From Dacryopinax spathularia (lineage: Eukaryota > Basidiomycota > Dacrymycetes > Dacrymycetales > Dacrymycetaceae), in assembly GCA_037974965.1 (NCBI GenBank), contig JBBPFI010000018.1, positions 712,458 through 776,457 on the forward strand: 64,000 nucleotides of DNA. The letters run 5' to 3'. Below, piece after piece: positions 20,812 to 33,427 of this stretch. Below the pieces are notes generated by a model, which saw nothing but the letters and a program-made list of their open reading frames with translations, did no database searches and was not told the DNA's origin. A program made the translations under genes and the position numbers. Position 1 is the stretch's first letter; the number at the start of each line of letters is the position of its first letter.

Positions 20812-21814
20812 GAGTGGAGACTCGCCCAGGAGTAGTCGCTAGTCGATACAGGAGAGCAAATCTTCATGCTCGTAGCTCTGGTCAAGCTTTTATGCGCTTT
20901 GCAAATAGAAGCATCGGCGAGAACTCCACCGGTACGATCCTCTGCTGGCGTGTGGAGAAGGTAAGAAGACGGTACATGCAGCGTGTTGCAATGACCAGAC
21001 GCAATAGAGATCGGGACAATGTCGCGTTCAAACCAGATTTCCCAGTAAGCCTGCGACGCGGAGAACCTCCTGTTATGCCTCCTGAGACATAGACCTTTCG
21101 CCTTTCCTCGAGGAAGCGGCCCCTAAAGCTAAGTAAGGAGTCCAGAACTCAATAAAGATCCAACTGTAAAGGAGCTTCCTCCACGCTGAGGCCAGTTCGG
21201 CTAGAAGTCACGACCATCAGAACAGTCCCAGTTCATAGTCGACCCCGTGGGACAGAGCACCCAGCACGCCGACAGAAGTCGCAAATAGGAGGCTTTCCTC
21301 GTCTTCATGTATGCTGCAGACGAGCGACCTGCACAGAAATAGAACATGAATGCCAAGAGGAGAGATGCGAGCGAATCGCCCGGTCGGGCAGAACGAGGTT
21401 CTCGGTTGAGTTGTTCGCGCGATGAGGGGTTGAAACGTAAAGCAGTGAAGATGCCAGCTTATGGATTTTCCGCCAGGAATATTCCCACATGGACGAGGAC
21501 AAATCGGCCATATGGCGGTCGCGTTCTGTCAAGAGTGTTCGTGGATCGCTTCAGTATAGACAGGAGGTCGGTCTGTAAGCTAGCGTTACTTGGTAGCGTA
21601 CCAACAGAAACGTTGTGGTAGGCGCAAAAGGACCATCGCGCCTGAGGGATGGCCGGCGCCGAATCGGCACAGAAACGTCGCGACTTTGCGGGATCAATGG
21701 AAACGCGACTCAAACGCCATAAACGGTAACGCTTTGCATCACCTTTCGTCAATCGAAGTATCGCCCGTCTCGGTCGCCCCAACGCACCAAGCAGAGTGAC
21801 GTCGACCATGAAAG
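20812..21814. other. About 1 kb intergenic
   Basis: Contains the divergent promoters of the GH47 gene and the small repeat protein gene. Short open frames on both strands show no recognisable motif. Nothing else supported. Confidence 0.4.
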
Positions 21815-21817
21815 AGG

Positions 21818-21825
21818 TATATAAG
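21818..21825 (+). promoter_or_regulatory. TATA box of the small repeat protein gene
   Basis: TATATAAG, about 90 bp upstream of the ATG at 21915. A strong TATA suggests regulated or high expression. Confidence 0.55.
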
Positions 21826-21914
21826 GACTACAGGTCGTGTGCAGGAGCTGCGTAGAACTGCACAAGCACACCAAAACCACACGCTGTCAACCACCCACTT
21901 TGACTGGAGGAACC

Positions 21915-22363
21915 ATGTCTTCGGGATACGACGACCAGACTCTTTCGGGCGCCAAGATCGACCCGCTCGACTCCTCAGTGAAGAGGGGTCGGCCGCAGAC
22001 CCACACCCAGGGCGTCGTGGGTGCCGACTCTGCCATCCAGAACGCGAAGATCGACCCTATGTGGAAGCCGCCTCAGGGGCAGTATGTCGAGCCTCATTGC
22101 GGACTCGCAGGGCTCGGCTGGGAGGGACGAGTATATTGCTGGGAGCAAGATCGAGCCTCTGAATGGAGAGAAGGGGTCGGAGAAGAGGGGAGGATCGGAC
22201 GAAGGTGTTGTAGGGACAGACGAGAACATGTGAGTACAGGGACGCATCCTCAGGAGTGAACGATGTGCTAATGCATCTTACCAGTCATGGCGCTAGGGTT
22301 CCTCCCCTCGGCAATGTTCGTGACGAGCCTCCTGTCGACTTCCAAGACAGACGCCATCTCTAA
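21915..22363 (+). CDS. Small hydrophilic protein with duplicated K-I-(D/E)-P motif
   Basis: Three exons. MSSGYDDQTLSGAKIDPL opens the protein. An intron (from about 22082) joins PPQGQ to GSAGRDEYIAGSKIEPL. A second intron (from about 22231) joins GVVGTDEN to IHGARVPPLGN. Stop TAA is at 22361-22363, about 118 aa. Internal repetition is clear: AKIDPLDSSVKRG, AKIDPMW and SKIEPLNGEKG, plus GVVGADS and GVVGTDE. No signal peptide or membrane segment. I do not recognise the family. The repeat and charge suggest a disordered, perhaps stress-type protein, which is inference. Confidence 0.6.
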
Positions 22364-22924
22364 AAGCGTTGTTGTAGTACAGCACGCTCCCATTCATCAC
22401 ACCACCGCCTACTCGCACTTGTAGCCAATATGCAATGTAACCAATGTCCGCAATCGTTCGCAAGCAATCAATGAAACATTATGTCATCACTCTACCTGGA
22501 CGCCGCACAGACTGAATAGCCGACTGGACGCTCCGTTGACAAGTACTTAGGTATCTACTGAGTATGCTTTCCACTCGGCTTCGTTTGGTCAGGACGCAAG
22601 TCTGGCGGGAACGACGGCTGGAAATGCTTGATGGAAAGCTTGCGCGAGGACAACAGTAAGACCGGGAATGTCGCAGCCTCCACGACTATCACACAATATT
22701 GAGCACGCCAACCCCTCTTCATTTGCATTTGCACGGCAGTACGACCATCAACACAACAATAGAAGCTAACACATGACAACTTGAGAGGCGTTCTCTCTTT
22801 TGGGTGAAATCAAAACACGACGGCAGAGATCAGAGATGAGAAACAGACAGGCACAGATGCGCCGCATAGGGTGTACATATCGGAACTGACCATCTTTTCG
22901 ACAACTCCTTCAGCACCTCTTCGC

Positions 22925-24167
22925 TTATGCAGCGGCCTCGCCGGCCTGCTGGGGGCAGTCGCGCGAGATGTGGCCCTCGGAGCCGCAGTTGTAGCAGGCG
23001 CGCTTCTGGGGCTCAGGGCAGTCCCTCGAGATGTGGCCCTGCGTAGGATGTTAGCATGAAATTCAGCTGGCCATTCCGCCGCAACTCACGCTCTGGTTGC
23101 AGTTATAGCACTTGGCACCCTGGACGCAGTCGCGGGACAGATGCCCGACACCACCGCAGGTGTAGCTGGCACATATGTTAGTCGGAGCGATTCGAGGTAT
23201 ATGCGCCTAGCTTACCAAGTCTTGCCGCGAGCACCGAAGGCTCCGCCGCCGAAGTTGTTGTAGCTGCCGTCAGTGGCGGCACCGGCCTCAGGGCAGGCAC
23301 GGGCGACTATAGCAGATACACCATTAGCAACCGATCGCTCCTTCGATAGGGCAACACTTACTGTGCCCGGTCTTCCCGCAACGGTAGCACTCCTGACCAC
23401 CACGGCCACCGAAGGCCTGCTGGGCGCCAGAGCTCCAGCCACCGTTACCACCGGCCTCGGCGGCATTCGGGCATTCGCGAGACTGTATGAATAGTGAGTG
23501 ATCGTGACACATCGGAGGGCGAATTTGCTTACCAAGTGACCCTCCTGGTTGCACTTGTAGCACGTCTTCGGCTTGGCCTCCATCGTGCAGTCGCGGGACT
23601 ACATCATCACATCAACGACTTGATCCCCCACATCAATGAAGCATGACTTACAACGTGGCCCTCCTAGTAGGATGGACGACAAGATTAGTAATGCATCAGA
23701 ATCTCGCGGAAATTCCGCATTTACCTGGCCGCAGTTGTAGCAGGTAGGGGTACCAGCCTTAGGGCATTGGGAAGCGAGATGGCCGACTACACATGCGACA
23801 CGCATAGAACGTTGCGAGCATTTGAACATGCATTATATTGACGAGTTCGTATCGACGATATCGAAGCGACGGCAAATCGACCACCCGAGCGACACCGACA
23901 TCGACAACGACCACGCGACCACGACGGAAAGAAAAGGAGCATCAAGCACCAACGTCAGCTCCACTCGACACGAAAGAAAAACGGCTCGTGATGAAAAATG
24001 ACAACTGCTTCGAGGACACGACGAGCGGTCTCGACAATGCGAGACCTGCTCATCAGGCCCTCTCGCTGGTCCCAAATCAAAAGAAAACGGAGCGACCCGC
24101 CACGACGACGCAATCAACGACGACAACACGTACAACCACCACAGTTGAAGCAACCACGACCAGCCAT
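22925..24167 (-). CDS. GIS2: Seven-zinc-knuckle RNA-binding protein, Gis2/CNBP-like
   Basis: Cytoplasmic nucleic-acid-binding protein of the CNBP/Gis2/Byr3 family, linked to translation of specific mRNAs. Starts MAGRGCFNCGG at 24167 (an upstream in-frame ATG at 24320 exists but the short start fits the family). Seven CCHC knuckles are recovered after joining exons: CFNCGGFGHLASQC, CYNCGQEGHVSRDC, CYKCNQEGHLSREC, CYRCGKTGHIARAC, CYTCGGVGHLSRDC, CYNCNQSGHISRDC, CYNCGSEGHISRDC. A Gly-rich linker separates knuckles 3 and 4, and another separates 4 and 5. Introns repeatedly split individual knuckles. Ends QQAGEAAA, stop TAA at 22925-22927. Divergent from ATG2 across about 450 bp. Confidence 0.92.
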
Positions 24168-24613
24168 TTGGTTAGATTTGTTGGAGTTTTGAGGAGTACG
24201 ACGAGTAGAGTTGGTAGATGCGGTGAACTTAGCGTGAGTAGCGTAAGAGCGAGTTAAGAGGGAGCGTTGAGAGAGGCGGATGAGAGATGGTGGGAGAGAG
24301 AAGAGTGACATGCGGTACATCGCCCTTAGGGGCTCACTCGATTTTTAACAGGTCGGCTCCACCCTAAGAAAGTTTTAGCCTCCGCCCATCACGTGAGACA
24401 AAAAGAGAAGAACGCCGGCCACTGCCGCTAAAGCTTCCGAGGCCTACCCTCACAGCCACATCCGGCCGAACAATCGGCAATCGGACCCCTTCCCCTTTCG
24501 TGCGGGGCAACGCGGCCGCTGGTGAGCTCACGCCAAAGGGGCGCGACGACAAGACGCATCAGCACCGAGCGAACGAAACACGACACCTTACGACGCCTCT
24601 TTCTTACCTTGCA

Positions 24614-27600
24614 ATGTCCTCTTCTTTCTGGAACTGGTACTCGTATATACCCTCAATCCGACTTCCATCATTCAATGTACCGGCTCAGATTCAGAATCGT
24701 CTCTTATCATTCGCCATTCGCAGGTCGATAGGCCACCTGTTAAAGAGGGGCGGGGTCGAGATCGACAAGCTTGACACGCAAGTGGGTAGAGGATGGGTCG
24801 AGGTCAAGGATGTGGAGCTCGAGGAAGAGGTGCGCTTCGGTATTTGACACAAGAGCATTGCTGAAGAGTGCGCAGGCTATCAATGCTCTCATTCCGGGAT
24901 TACCGATACGGCTCACATCGTCACACCTAGCGTCCCTATCGTTCAGCTTGCCCGGGCTCCTGACCGCTCCCATATCCCTAAACCTCTCTGGACTATCACT
25001 CTCATTCACATTGTCACCGGTTGCACCTTCCGATGTGGCAGCACAACCCGATCTTGCTCAGAGCGTCACCGAGTTCGTGGGAGAAGCCATGGCGGAGGAC
25101 GAGGAAGGCAGAGCGCTGCGGAGAGACCTGGAAGCGTCCATAATGGAGACCGCTGTTCCGCCAACCATTCGTGGACCACGCAGTCCGGGTACATCGCCAG
25201 TACGGACTGAGCTACCTGGCTCTATCGACCCCTTTCTCGCAGCCAACGAGCCTTTCGACGCCTCTGCCTCGTTCATCGCAGCCGACGTTCTTGAAGAGTC
25301 GAACGAACCTCCGGCAATGTCCATTCTCACTTCGATCGTATCTCGTCTCGTGTCCCGATTCTCGGCAAAACTGTCAGACGTGACTATCCGCATCCTGGAT
25401 CCCAAGGCTGGCTCGGAATGGGTCTTCACCCTGGGAGAAGCTGGGTACGAAGGTCTACAACGGGAGACGGAAGGTGAGGCTGGTGGCCGCGCATACATGA
25501 GGGATCTCCGGCTGTTTGCGGAACGGCTATCTGAAGGCAACAGCTCTGGATCTGACGACGATACACCGCTGGCGAGCAGCATCGAACCAGATGAGAGCAT
25601 GTATGCGTCCGCATTGGACAGCTTGCCGGACACGTCTCAGTCATTGCTGTCAACTGAATCTCCGGATCCCACTCCATCGATGGCGAAGATACTTCCCATC
25701 TTATATGTCCCAAATCTGGATGCGGAACTGTCTACCTCTCTTCTGCCGGCGGCTTCTGCTCTTGCTCGCCAAACTTCGATATCAGTCGACCTCCTGGAGG
25801 TGCGAGCAGGTGTCACCCCTGAGGTAGTGAAGCTCGCTCTTTCTACCGTGTCGCAAGTCTCGAACACACCAACTCAGGAGAAGGGTGCCCCTGCTAAACT
25901 CACAGAACCAGTCTCGCCCCTTGGCCTGAACGCCGAGCTCAAGCTCGCTAATTGCTCTATCTTCATCATCCCCGAACCGACTCTAGCTTTGGACGCATTC
26001 TATGACGATTCATTCCAACCACGTGCCCCGCATCTGCTCGCATCCCTCTCTACCCTGTTCGCTCAATTCTCCACCTCTTCGGGTTCTGCCTTCATTCCTG
26101 CTTCATCACCACCAACAGCGGCTTTCAGCTCTCCAGGCTCGGCCACGCAACGCCGGACATCCTACACTTCTGGCCGCGCCCGCTCAGGCCGTACGAGGCA
26201 GCCGAAGCGGAGCATAGACTGCACCATCGAGAACCTCACCGTCGGATGGCGGTCACCTATGGACTCAGAATCATACGATATCGTCGCCTTTTCAGAAGCG
26301 CTGGTCGACCCCTACCCGTCGGGCAAGGCTTTGTTCCCGACCTTTGTACCATCCCCATGGGCACCGGCTCCAGCTCGGACCTCTACAGCAGCGGTCATTC
26401 GAGTTCGACATGAGTTCGCTGTGCCGGCTGAAGGTGCCGGAGACGCCGTTGCCGACACTACAACTGTGGAAGTTGTGCCCCTGGAGTTACGTCTAGATCT
26501 CAGCTTGGTGGAGCGATTCGTGCCTTTCATCGATGTGCTCAAGAGTGATATGGACAGCTTCGCTCCACAGAATACGCAGGCACTGGAGAAGCGCCGCTCA
26601 AAGCCAGTCGGCAGTGCAGGTCGGATGAAGGACCTTCTGAGTGACTTGGAGAACGACCAAGAGGTACGTTTTAGCGCGGTCAGAGTGGTGCATATAGCTC
26701 ACTCTAGTTGCAGAATGTTCCTCCACCAACCTTCCTCCTTACCATGGCCTTCGTACGGATCCTGCTCCGCCCTCCTCCCATACCTCCGGCAACGGAACTT
26801 CGTTCGGGCACGATGATCGTGGATCTCCACTCTCTCCGATCTGTGCAAGGCGAAGCAGAGCCCGTCAGGGAGACTGTTCGGTGGCATGGCAAGCGCATTG
26901 AGCGGCAGCTAATGGGAGCCGTCGAATGCAAGCGATTGATGATCGCGTTCAATCCAGCGAATGGTAAGCAAGTTCACACTTCTAACACTCATGTTCTCAC
27001 CTTGAGTCGGCAGAGCGGACCGCCCATGCCTTCATCTCGCTTACACCTCTACTTCCTGTTTCCATCTCTCCACTTGATAACGCCGCGCCTCTGTTACCCC
27101 GGATATCCGCATATACTTCAACCACAAAGATATCCGTACCTTCGGCGTCCATCGAGGTTGACGCTAATATTCCCCAAATCCAAATCCAGCTCGGCAAGAG
27201 CTCACTGGATAGCCTGCAACTATATATCGATGATCTGGGGCATGCGGCCGCTAGGATTCAAGCTCTTGTACCTAATTCACCTTCGAAGCCGGTCGAAGAG
27301 ACGTCCGGAGGAACGGCAGCAAAGATCGTTGTCTCGGAGGGTGCGTTGCTTGTGAATCATGTGTGGTAACCATTACTGAGCAAGCTTAAGTTTCTGTCAA
27401 ATTACTCATTCCTCGGGAGTACGGTGAAGTTCGGCCGCTGGAGCTGACTCTGTCCGATGTTGACGTGATTGCGGAGCTGAAGTCCAGCGAGAAGGTGCGC
27501 ACTGCTTTTCAACGGCGTATCATTGACTCATCTTTTCGTAGCATGAGATGGTCTTGTCGGTATCAGCGGTAGACGTCGGCATAACAGAAACAACGCCGAA

Positions 27601-30600
27601 AGGACCTCTGACGCTGCTCAGCCAGACAGCGCACAGATCTCTGGTCTGTATCGGAAGGCATTTTGCTTGGGCCCCATGTACTCATCCTTCTCTCAGACTA
27701 CTGCGTCGAGGCCGACACTTCACCTACAGCTGATCTCTGCCATAAACATCGATACAGGACTGAAGCAGAACACGATCAAGGTTACCGGATATGGCTTCAC
27801 GTTGACTATCCCACCTGATCTTGCGTTCCCACATCACCTGGGCTTGTTCTTCCAAGCTCCTGCCGGGGTACGCCCAAAATTATTTTACTACTCAAGCGGA
27901 CTGCTCATAGTGTAACAGGCTTTCGAGGACGCGGTCCCGACGGAAAAGGCATTTGTCGCTGCCCAGCTTCTATCGGCCTCTGTTCGAGTGCTGGCACCGG
28001 AATATCCTGGCTCGGTCGTCCTCACCATGGGTGATCTGAACCTATCCACTGCTATCGTCGCGAACAGCCCAACTTCGTCTGCCGATATCTCAGCTCGATC
28101 GTTGCATGTCCTATTGGTTGACAATCCTCAGGCTGCGAAAGAGGGAGTCCGGTACAGGGAGCACAGGGCACCACCTTCTCCTGGGGTGGATTTCTGGAAG
28201 GAAGGTGTCTTTTGGACTCTAGATACCCATTGCTGACAATCCTACAGCGAGAAGGATACGCAGTAATACTTGAAGTGGGTGAGCTCGAAACAACTGTGCG
28301 CAGTGGTAGCAAAGAGGCCAGGCCACAGAATGAGGCAAGCTAATCGTAACTAATAAGGGTTTTCATACTGATCTTTCTAAGGTCACAATTGTACGACTAA
28401 TATTGGGCATCCATGCTTGTGCCGACACCTTTGGCGCCTTGGGAGAATTCATCGCGGACATGAGCAATTTAGGAAAGAAAGAGCAAGTGTCTTTGTGGCG
28501 TCATCTAGAATCGTAGCTGACCCTTTGTAGGCCGCCCTCTCCCGGCATGTATCCCAACACGGTCAGAGCTCAGGAACCAACAAGACAGCGCAGCAAAGGC
28601 CTACTGGGTATGTAAAGTGATCTATTAGGCTATGTGTGTCTAATGTCTGTGCAGCCAGCGTAGAAGAAGACACCTTCCGCCAAGTACCCGAGCTAGGATC
28701 TGTTCCTGATATGATCAAGGATGACTTGCCGAGCAATGAAGATTATCTTGGCACTGCATTCCCTCCCCGCAAAGGGTTCAAGGTTCCCGACCCGTTCGCC
28801 CAAGATGAGGACGACTTCGATGAGATCGAATCACCCGAAGAGACGCTCTCAAACGCTCGAATACTAGATCCTGAAATCATCTCGGAAATCGATGGGGAGA
28901 CAATTAGAATGGCGCATCCGGAGGCCCTGCTCATCACGGAAGACTACTTCAGCGAGGCTATGGCTGCCGAGTTACTCAAGCCTTCCGCGGAGTACGTTAT
29001 CTTCCGTTTGGGTGCACACTAGGCTGACAATATGCAGGCTTGCGGACTGCCGCTTTCGTCTGCGTATTCGAGACTGCGACTTGACCTTCAATATGCATGA
29101 TGGATATGACTGGGTGTCAACTCGCAAGGTCATTGAAGAGGAGGTGAAGGCTGTACGACGACGTCTCGCCAAGATCCGGCAACTCTTGGCTAGCGGCCAA
29201 ACTCCGGATGAAAGCTTTGAAGAAGCGAGCGCAACGTTGTTCAATTCTGTATACATAGGTCTCCCACCGGATGCTGAAGATATGGATGCCGACGCCTTGA
29301 TTGCTGCAATCGATCACGAGCTCAACGATGAAGCGGAGACGGCTAGCCAGGCGAGCTCGTGGTCCTCGTTCCCACGGAGTTCACCGCGGCTACAGTCACG
29401 ATCGTCTCGCGCAAGGGGAAAGCGACTTACCCGATCGCACGGGGCCAGAATCCAGTTCTGCGCCACTGGGCTGGCGGTAGAATTCGATCAAATGGGCAGC
29501 AGGGATCCGCTCGCTTCTCGATTGCTGATAACAGCCCGCAACTTCGAGATCCTGGATCATATCAAGACTTCCACCTGGAAGAAATTCTTGACCGGTATGC
29601 ATACCGATTTTCGAGGGAATGTGCGAGAGGCAGGGGCCGACATGGTGCGAGTCGAACTGCGTAGTGTTCGCCCCAAGCCGGATGAGCCAACGGAGGAAGC
29701 TCGGTTGCGGGTGAGTACATGGCATCGGGACGGCAGTATTTAGAATTGACGACGTGCTAGGCAAAACTCCTGCCACTCAAACTGAACGTGGATCAGGATG
29801 CCCTCGATTTCATCAAGCGGTTCTTCATGTTCCAGAAGCCTGGCACAGCGGCTGCATCGACTGAACCAGCAGCGGACGAGGCCTTCATCCGTGGGTATTC
29901 TGAGACATTCAGTGGATGGACTCCTGCTGACGATTTCCGCAGAGCACGTCGAAGTCTTCCCAGTAGACATCAAGCTCGACTACAAGCCAAAACGGGTCGA
30001 CTATAAGGCGCTCCGTGAAGGTCGGACGATAGAGCTGATGAACTTCTTCCACTGGGAGGGAACAGAAATCACCTTGCGCCACATCCAGTTATCAGGCGTA
30101 AGTTTCCTCGGAATACAGTCCATGCGCAACCTGACCGTAGAGTAGGTCACCGGCTGGGCGAAAGTCGGGGAACTATTGAACGACATGTGGACGCCAGACG
30201 TGAAGGCCCATCAGCTGGCTCCTGTTCTGTCTGGCATCACTCCGATCAAGTCCGTCGTCAACGTCGGCTCTGGTGTTGCGGATCTGGTCCTGCTTCCAAT
30301 CGCTCAGTACCGGAAAGACCACCGCCTTGTCCGCGGTCTGCAGAAGGGGACAGGCGCTTTCATGAAGACGGCCGCAACCGAAGCCTTGAAAGTCGGCGCC
30401 CAACTTGCTACGGGCACCCAAGTCATCCTCGAGCAAGCCGAACACGTCCTGGGTGGCAACTTCAATGCCCCTGTCACAGCCGAACTGGTAGACGAGTGGA
30501 GCGACGAGGGATCGGGCGACGAGGGCCCGGATAGGCCGGACAATTTCAGCAAGTATGCGAATCAACCAGCTGACTTCCGGGAGGGACTGCAAGCGGCATA

Positions 30601-30895
30601 TAAGAGCTTGAGCAAGAATATCCATTCCGCTGCACAGACCATCCTTGCCGTACCTATGGAAGTGTACGAGAGGCCGAACGATCAGGTATGCCTTCCCCGC
30701 TTTACCTCAACCATCTGGCGGTCTAATGTATGTCTGCAGGGACCCGTCCGCACCGTCGTTCGAGCCGTCCCGATCGCCGTCCTCAAGCCGTTCATCGGTG
30801 CCAGCGAAGCCATCAGTAAGGTCGCGCTCGGCATACGCAATTCCATGGACCCCTCCGCGCGACTCGACATCGAGGGCAAGTACAAGAGGCGCTAG
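24614..30895 (+). CDS. ATG2: Atg2 autophagy lipid-transfer protein
   Basis: Chorein-type bridge protein that moves lipid from the ER to the growing autophagosome with Atg9/Atg18. N-terminus MSSSFWNWYSYIPSIRLPSF is followed by RRSIGHLLKRGG and VEIDKLDTQVGRGWVEVKDV, the chorein/Atg2 signature. The first intron joins ELEEE to AINALIPGLPIRL. A long exon (about 24888-26661) carries acidic and Ser-rich linkers. About 14 more introns follow. The conserved C-terminal region has VLSGITPIKSVVNVGSGVAD, LVLLPIAQYRKDHRLVRGLQ and KGTGAFMKTAATEALKVGAQ, ending GKYKRR, TAG at 30893-30895. Splices checked around 26661-27600 stay in frame (one donor GTGAAT before YGEVRPLELTL is weak). Looks complete. Confidence 0.88.
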
Positions 30896-31181
30896 TCTTC
30901 CCCAGCTACACCACCATATCCCGACCATGCTATACCTTGTATTTTCGCCATGCTTTCCCATTCCACGCCTTGAGATCGTCCAGCATATGTAGTATTTTCG
31001 CACACTAGACCAACCATGTTGTACTTGTACAATTTCATCACATCATGCAGATTGTACTAAGATTAACGTACAATACGCGAACCAGAACCCCCGATCCATG
31101 ATATACAACAATCAACATGTCCAAACAGAGCACAATAGCCCATCCCAAACCAAAATGATACAGTCCAACGGCGCTCATCCC
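30896..31181. other. 3' regions of two convergent genes
   Basis: AT-richer 286 bp between the ATG2 stop and the stop of the secreted-protein gene. No gene seen. Confidence 0.5.
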
Positions 31182-31673
31182 CTATCGCACACCATACTGC
31201 CCACCCGCCAACAGCTCGGCCAATATCCTCGCCTTCTCCTCCCTCTGCTGCTCGTTCAGCCTATTGCCCATCTTCCCCTTCATCAACCCCAATATAGATC
31301 CTCCCTTCACTGGTGGTCTCTGCTGTGCGGGGCGGACAGTCTCATGATGCGGCGCACACGATACTGGCTGTGCAGAGGCATAACAATCTGATGGCTGCTC
31401 TCTTCTCCCCGTGCCCGATGTCTGCACGCCGATCAGTATCTGTATTTGGGAAAGGAATATCCGGGGAAGGCGTACTATGTCGTATGTGCATGCAGAGCTC
31501 ATCCCGGCGTAGAAACAGATCAGCCCGCCATGATGGATCTCCTGGAACGTGTTCTCCGCGCCGTGCTTGCTGATCGGTGGACAGTCGTAGCAGATGTTCG
31601 TTATCGGATTGGCCAGTATCCCGCTAACCAAGAGCAGGATGCACACGAGGAAGAGCCGGAGGGCGTGGGCCAT
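31182..31673 (-). CDS. Small secreted cysteine-rich protein
   Basis: Starts MAHALRLFLVCILLLVSGIL, a clear signal peptide. The mature part has paired cysteines: NICYDCPP, LICFYAGMSSACTYD, then after a phase-0 intron (31422-31475, 54 nt) SDCYASAQPVSC. Spliced length is 145 aa. Because the intron is a multiple of three with no stop, retention would give 163 aa. The C-terminus is basic and Gln/Arg-rich (NEQQREEKARILAELLAGG). The C..CPP...LCxY...CxY...C pattern resembles a class of small secreted proteins common in mushrooms. Function is unknown. It is convergent with ATG2. Confidence 0.7.
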   Translation of the reverse strand: MAHALRLFLVCILLLVSGILANPITNICYDCPPISKHGAENTFQEIHHGGLICFYAGMSSACTYDIVRLPRIFLSQIQILIGVQTSGTGRREQPSDCYASAQPVSCAPHHETVRPAQQRPPVKGGSILGLMKGKMGNRLNEQQREEKARILAELLAGGQYGVR

Positions 31674-32287
31674 CCTGCTGCGCTCAGCTAAGACTGAAGA
31701 GCGTGAGTGCTGCTGGAAGGGGGTGAGCTCGACCAGCAGCACCAGCAGGTTATATCGGCTGCTGGTGCGGACCAGCGAGCGTTGACAGCCTTCAAGCTCC
31801 CATCCCCTGAAGGCCGGATAGGGAAGGCGTCGAAGGGAACAGGGGCTGCCGTGGCTGCCAAGCGGTATTTCCGGGAATGGAATGTTGCCTCCGCTGGCAC
31901 ACGACCGGCCGAGACGAGAACAGCGTCCGGCTCCGCGCGGACTAGATTGGTTAGTACGCACCGGCAGGCTGGGTTTGCCAGCTGCTCGTAGAGTTGGGCG
32001 ATCTAGCTAGAAAGTGAGTGGCCTTACATCCGCCGATTGTTCTGAGAAGGGGCGATGAAGAGGAAGAGGGGCCGATCGATGTAACGTTAGTTAACCTTCA
32101 GAGTAGCCTCTTACCCCAGAAAAGGAAGAGACAAGTCAGCCTCGATCTGAATTCCCTCGCTGTCGCCGTGCGGTTCCGGAAGAAGAAGCGGCTGCTGCGG
32201 TATCAGGGTTCCCTGACTTCGCGCGTCATCGTACTGCAGCCGGAGGTTGACATTTTGACATTCGACATTCCTAGCAAGTGCACGACC

Positions 32288-33142
32288 ATGTCCAGCAACA
32301 CAACCAGCAAGAGCAGCCAGAACACGCTCACCCGGCACCTGATCACTACATTCGCCACTCCCTACCAACGAGCAACGCAGCACCCATTCTTGCGGGAAGC
32401 GGGCCAGCGCACACTAGACAAGCAGACGCTCAGCGCATGGCTCAGCCAGGACTATATTTACACCCGAGGGTACATCAAGCTCGTCGGGCTCATCCTGAGC
32501 CGGTACACCGAAGCGCCCATCTCCCTCCGTCGGCAGCTCGTCAAACTCCTCAGCACGGGGCTGAACAACGTCAGCGAAGAACAGCAGTTCTTCCTCAAGC
32601 AAGCGGAGGAACATGAGCTCGATATACGTGCTGTCCCCGCGGGCGTGAAGGCGGTTTTGTCGGGCGAGGTGAGGCCGTATATGCTCCCTTTGCCGGAGAC
32701 GGCCGCGTATGTCGATTTTATGGTCGCGACGGGGACGACGGGGACGATCGAGGAGGCGCTCGTTCTCCTTTGGGCTACTGTGCGTGCTTCTCTCCCTGAT
32801 CTGCCGTTTCTCGACTAACACTTGTTGCAGGAAAAGGCATGACCCTACTATCTCCGGCCCCTTGTGTCGTACTAACCTGGAATGTTGTAGTGCTACCTCG
32901 AAGCATGGACCTACGCCTCCCGCCAACAACCCGCCGAAACCCCCGGCCCAGCAGCATCAGCCCTCGATAAATTCATCCACAACTGGAGCAGTCCCGAGTT
33001 CCGCGCATTCGTCGACGAGCTCGGGCAGCTCGTTGACCATCTCGGTGTACCGCTCGACCCGAAGGAGACGAGGTGCGAGAAGGCGGAGGGGGTCATGTAT
33101 CGGGTGCTGCATTTGGAGGAGGCGTTCTGGCCGAAGATGTGA
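32288..33142 (+). CDS. TenA/THI-4-like helical protein
   Basis: Member of the haem-oxygenase-like all-helical superfamily that includes thiaminase II/TenA. Reads MSSNTTSKSSQNTLTRHLIT, then PFLREAGQRTLDKQTLSAWL, QDYIYTRGYIKLVGLILSRY, YVDFMVATGTTGTIEEALVL and CYLEAWTYASRQQP. Exon 1 is 32288-32779. The last exon is 32891-33142. Between them GAAAAG (32831-32836) can be a 6-nt exon giving LLWATEKCYLEAW. This restores the Glu-Lys usually found before that helix but needs a GC donor at 32837. Skipping it is also in frame. Length 247-249 aa. The classical TenA catalytic Cys is not obvious, so it may not be a thiaminase. Confidence 0.78.
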
Positions 33143-33427
33143 ACCGCGGAGGGGCCGGTCTGGGAAGGAACCCACGGAGGAAGGCGAAAATAAGAAGACG
33201 ACGGGATCGTCCACTGTAGCAAATAGCTCAAACAAGTAAGAAGAAGTTCCAAACGGGCCCTGCTGAAGGCGCGACAGCCGGAAAAGGAAATTCATTGTGG
33301 GAAGGAGCCTGCTTCGTCCTAGCCTGCTTTAGGGTGTCCGCATACCGCTCTGGGCCAGGCCGGTCCCGTAACATCTCCCTGGACCATGGCGTCCACTCTC
33401 GCCCTTCCGTAAAACCATGCCTCCTCG
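33143..33427. other. Intergenic, no gene seen
   Basis: Short open frames on both strands without motif. It probably holds the 3' end of the TenA-like gene and the promoter of the next gene. Confidence 0.35.
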
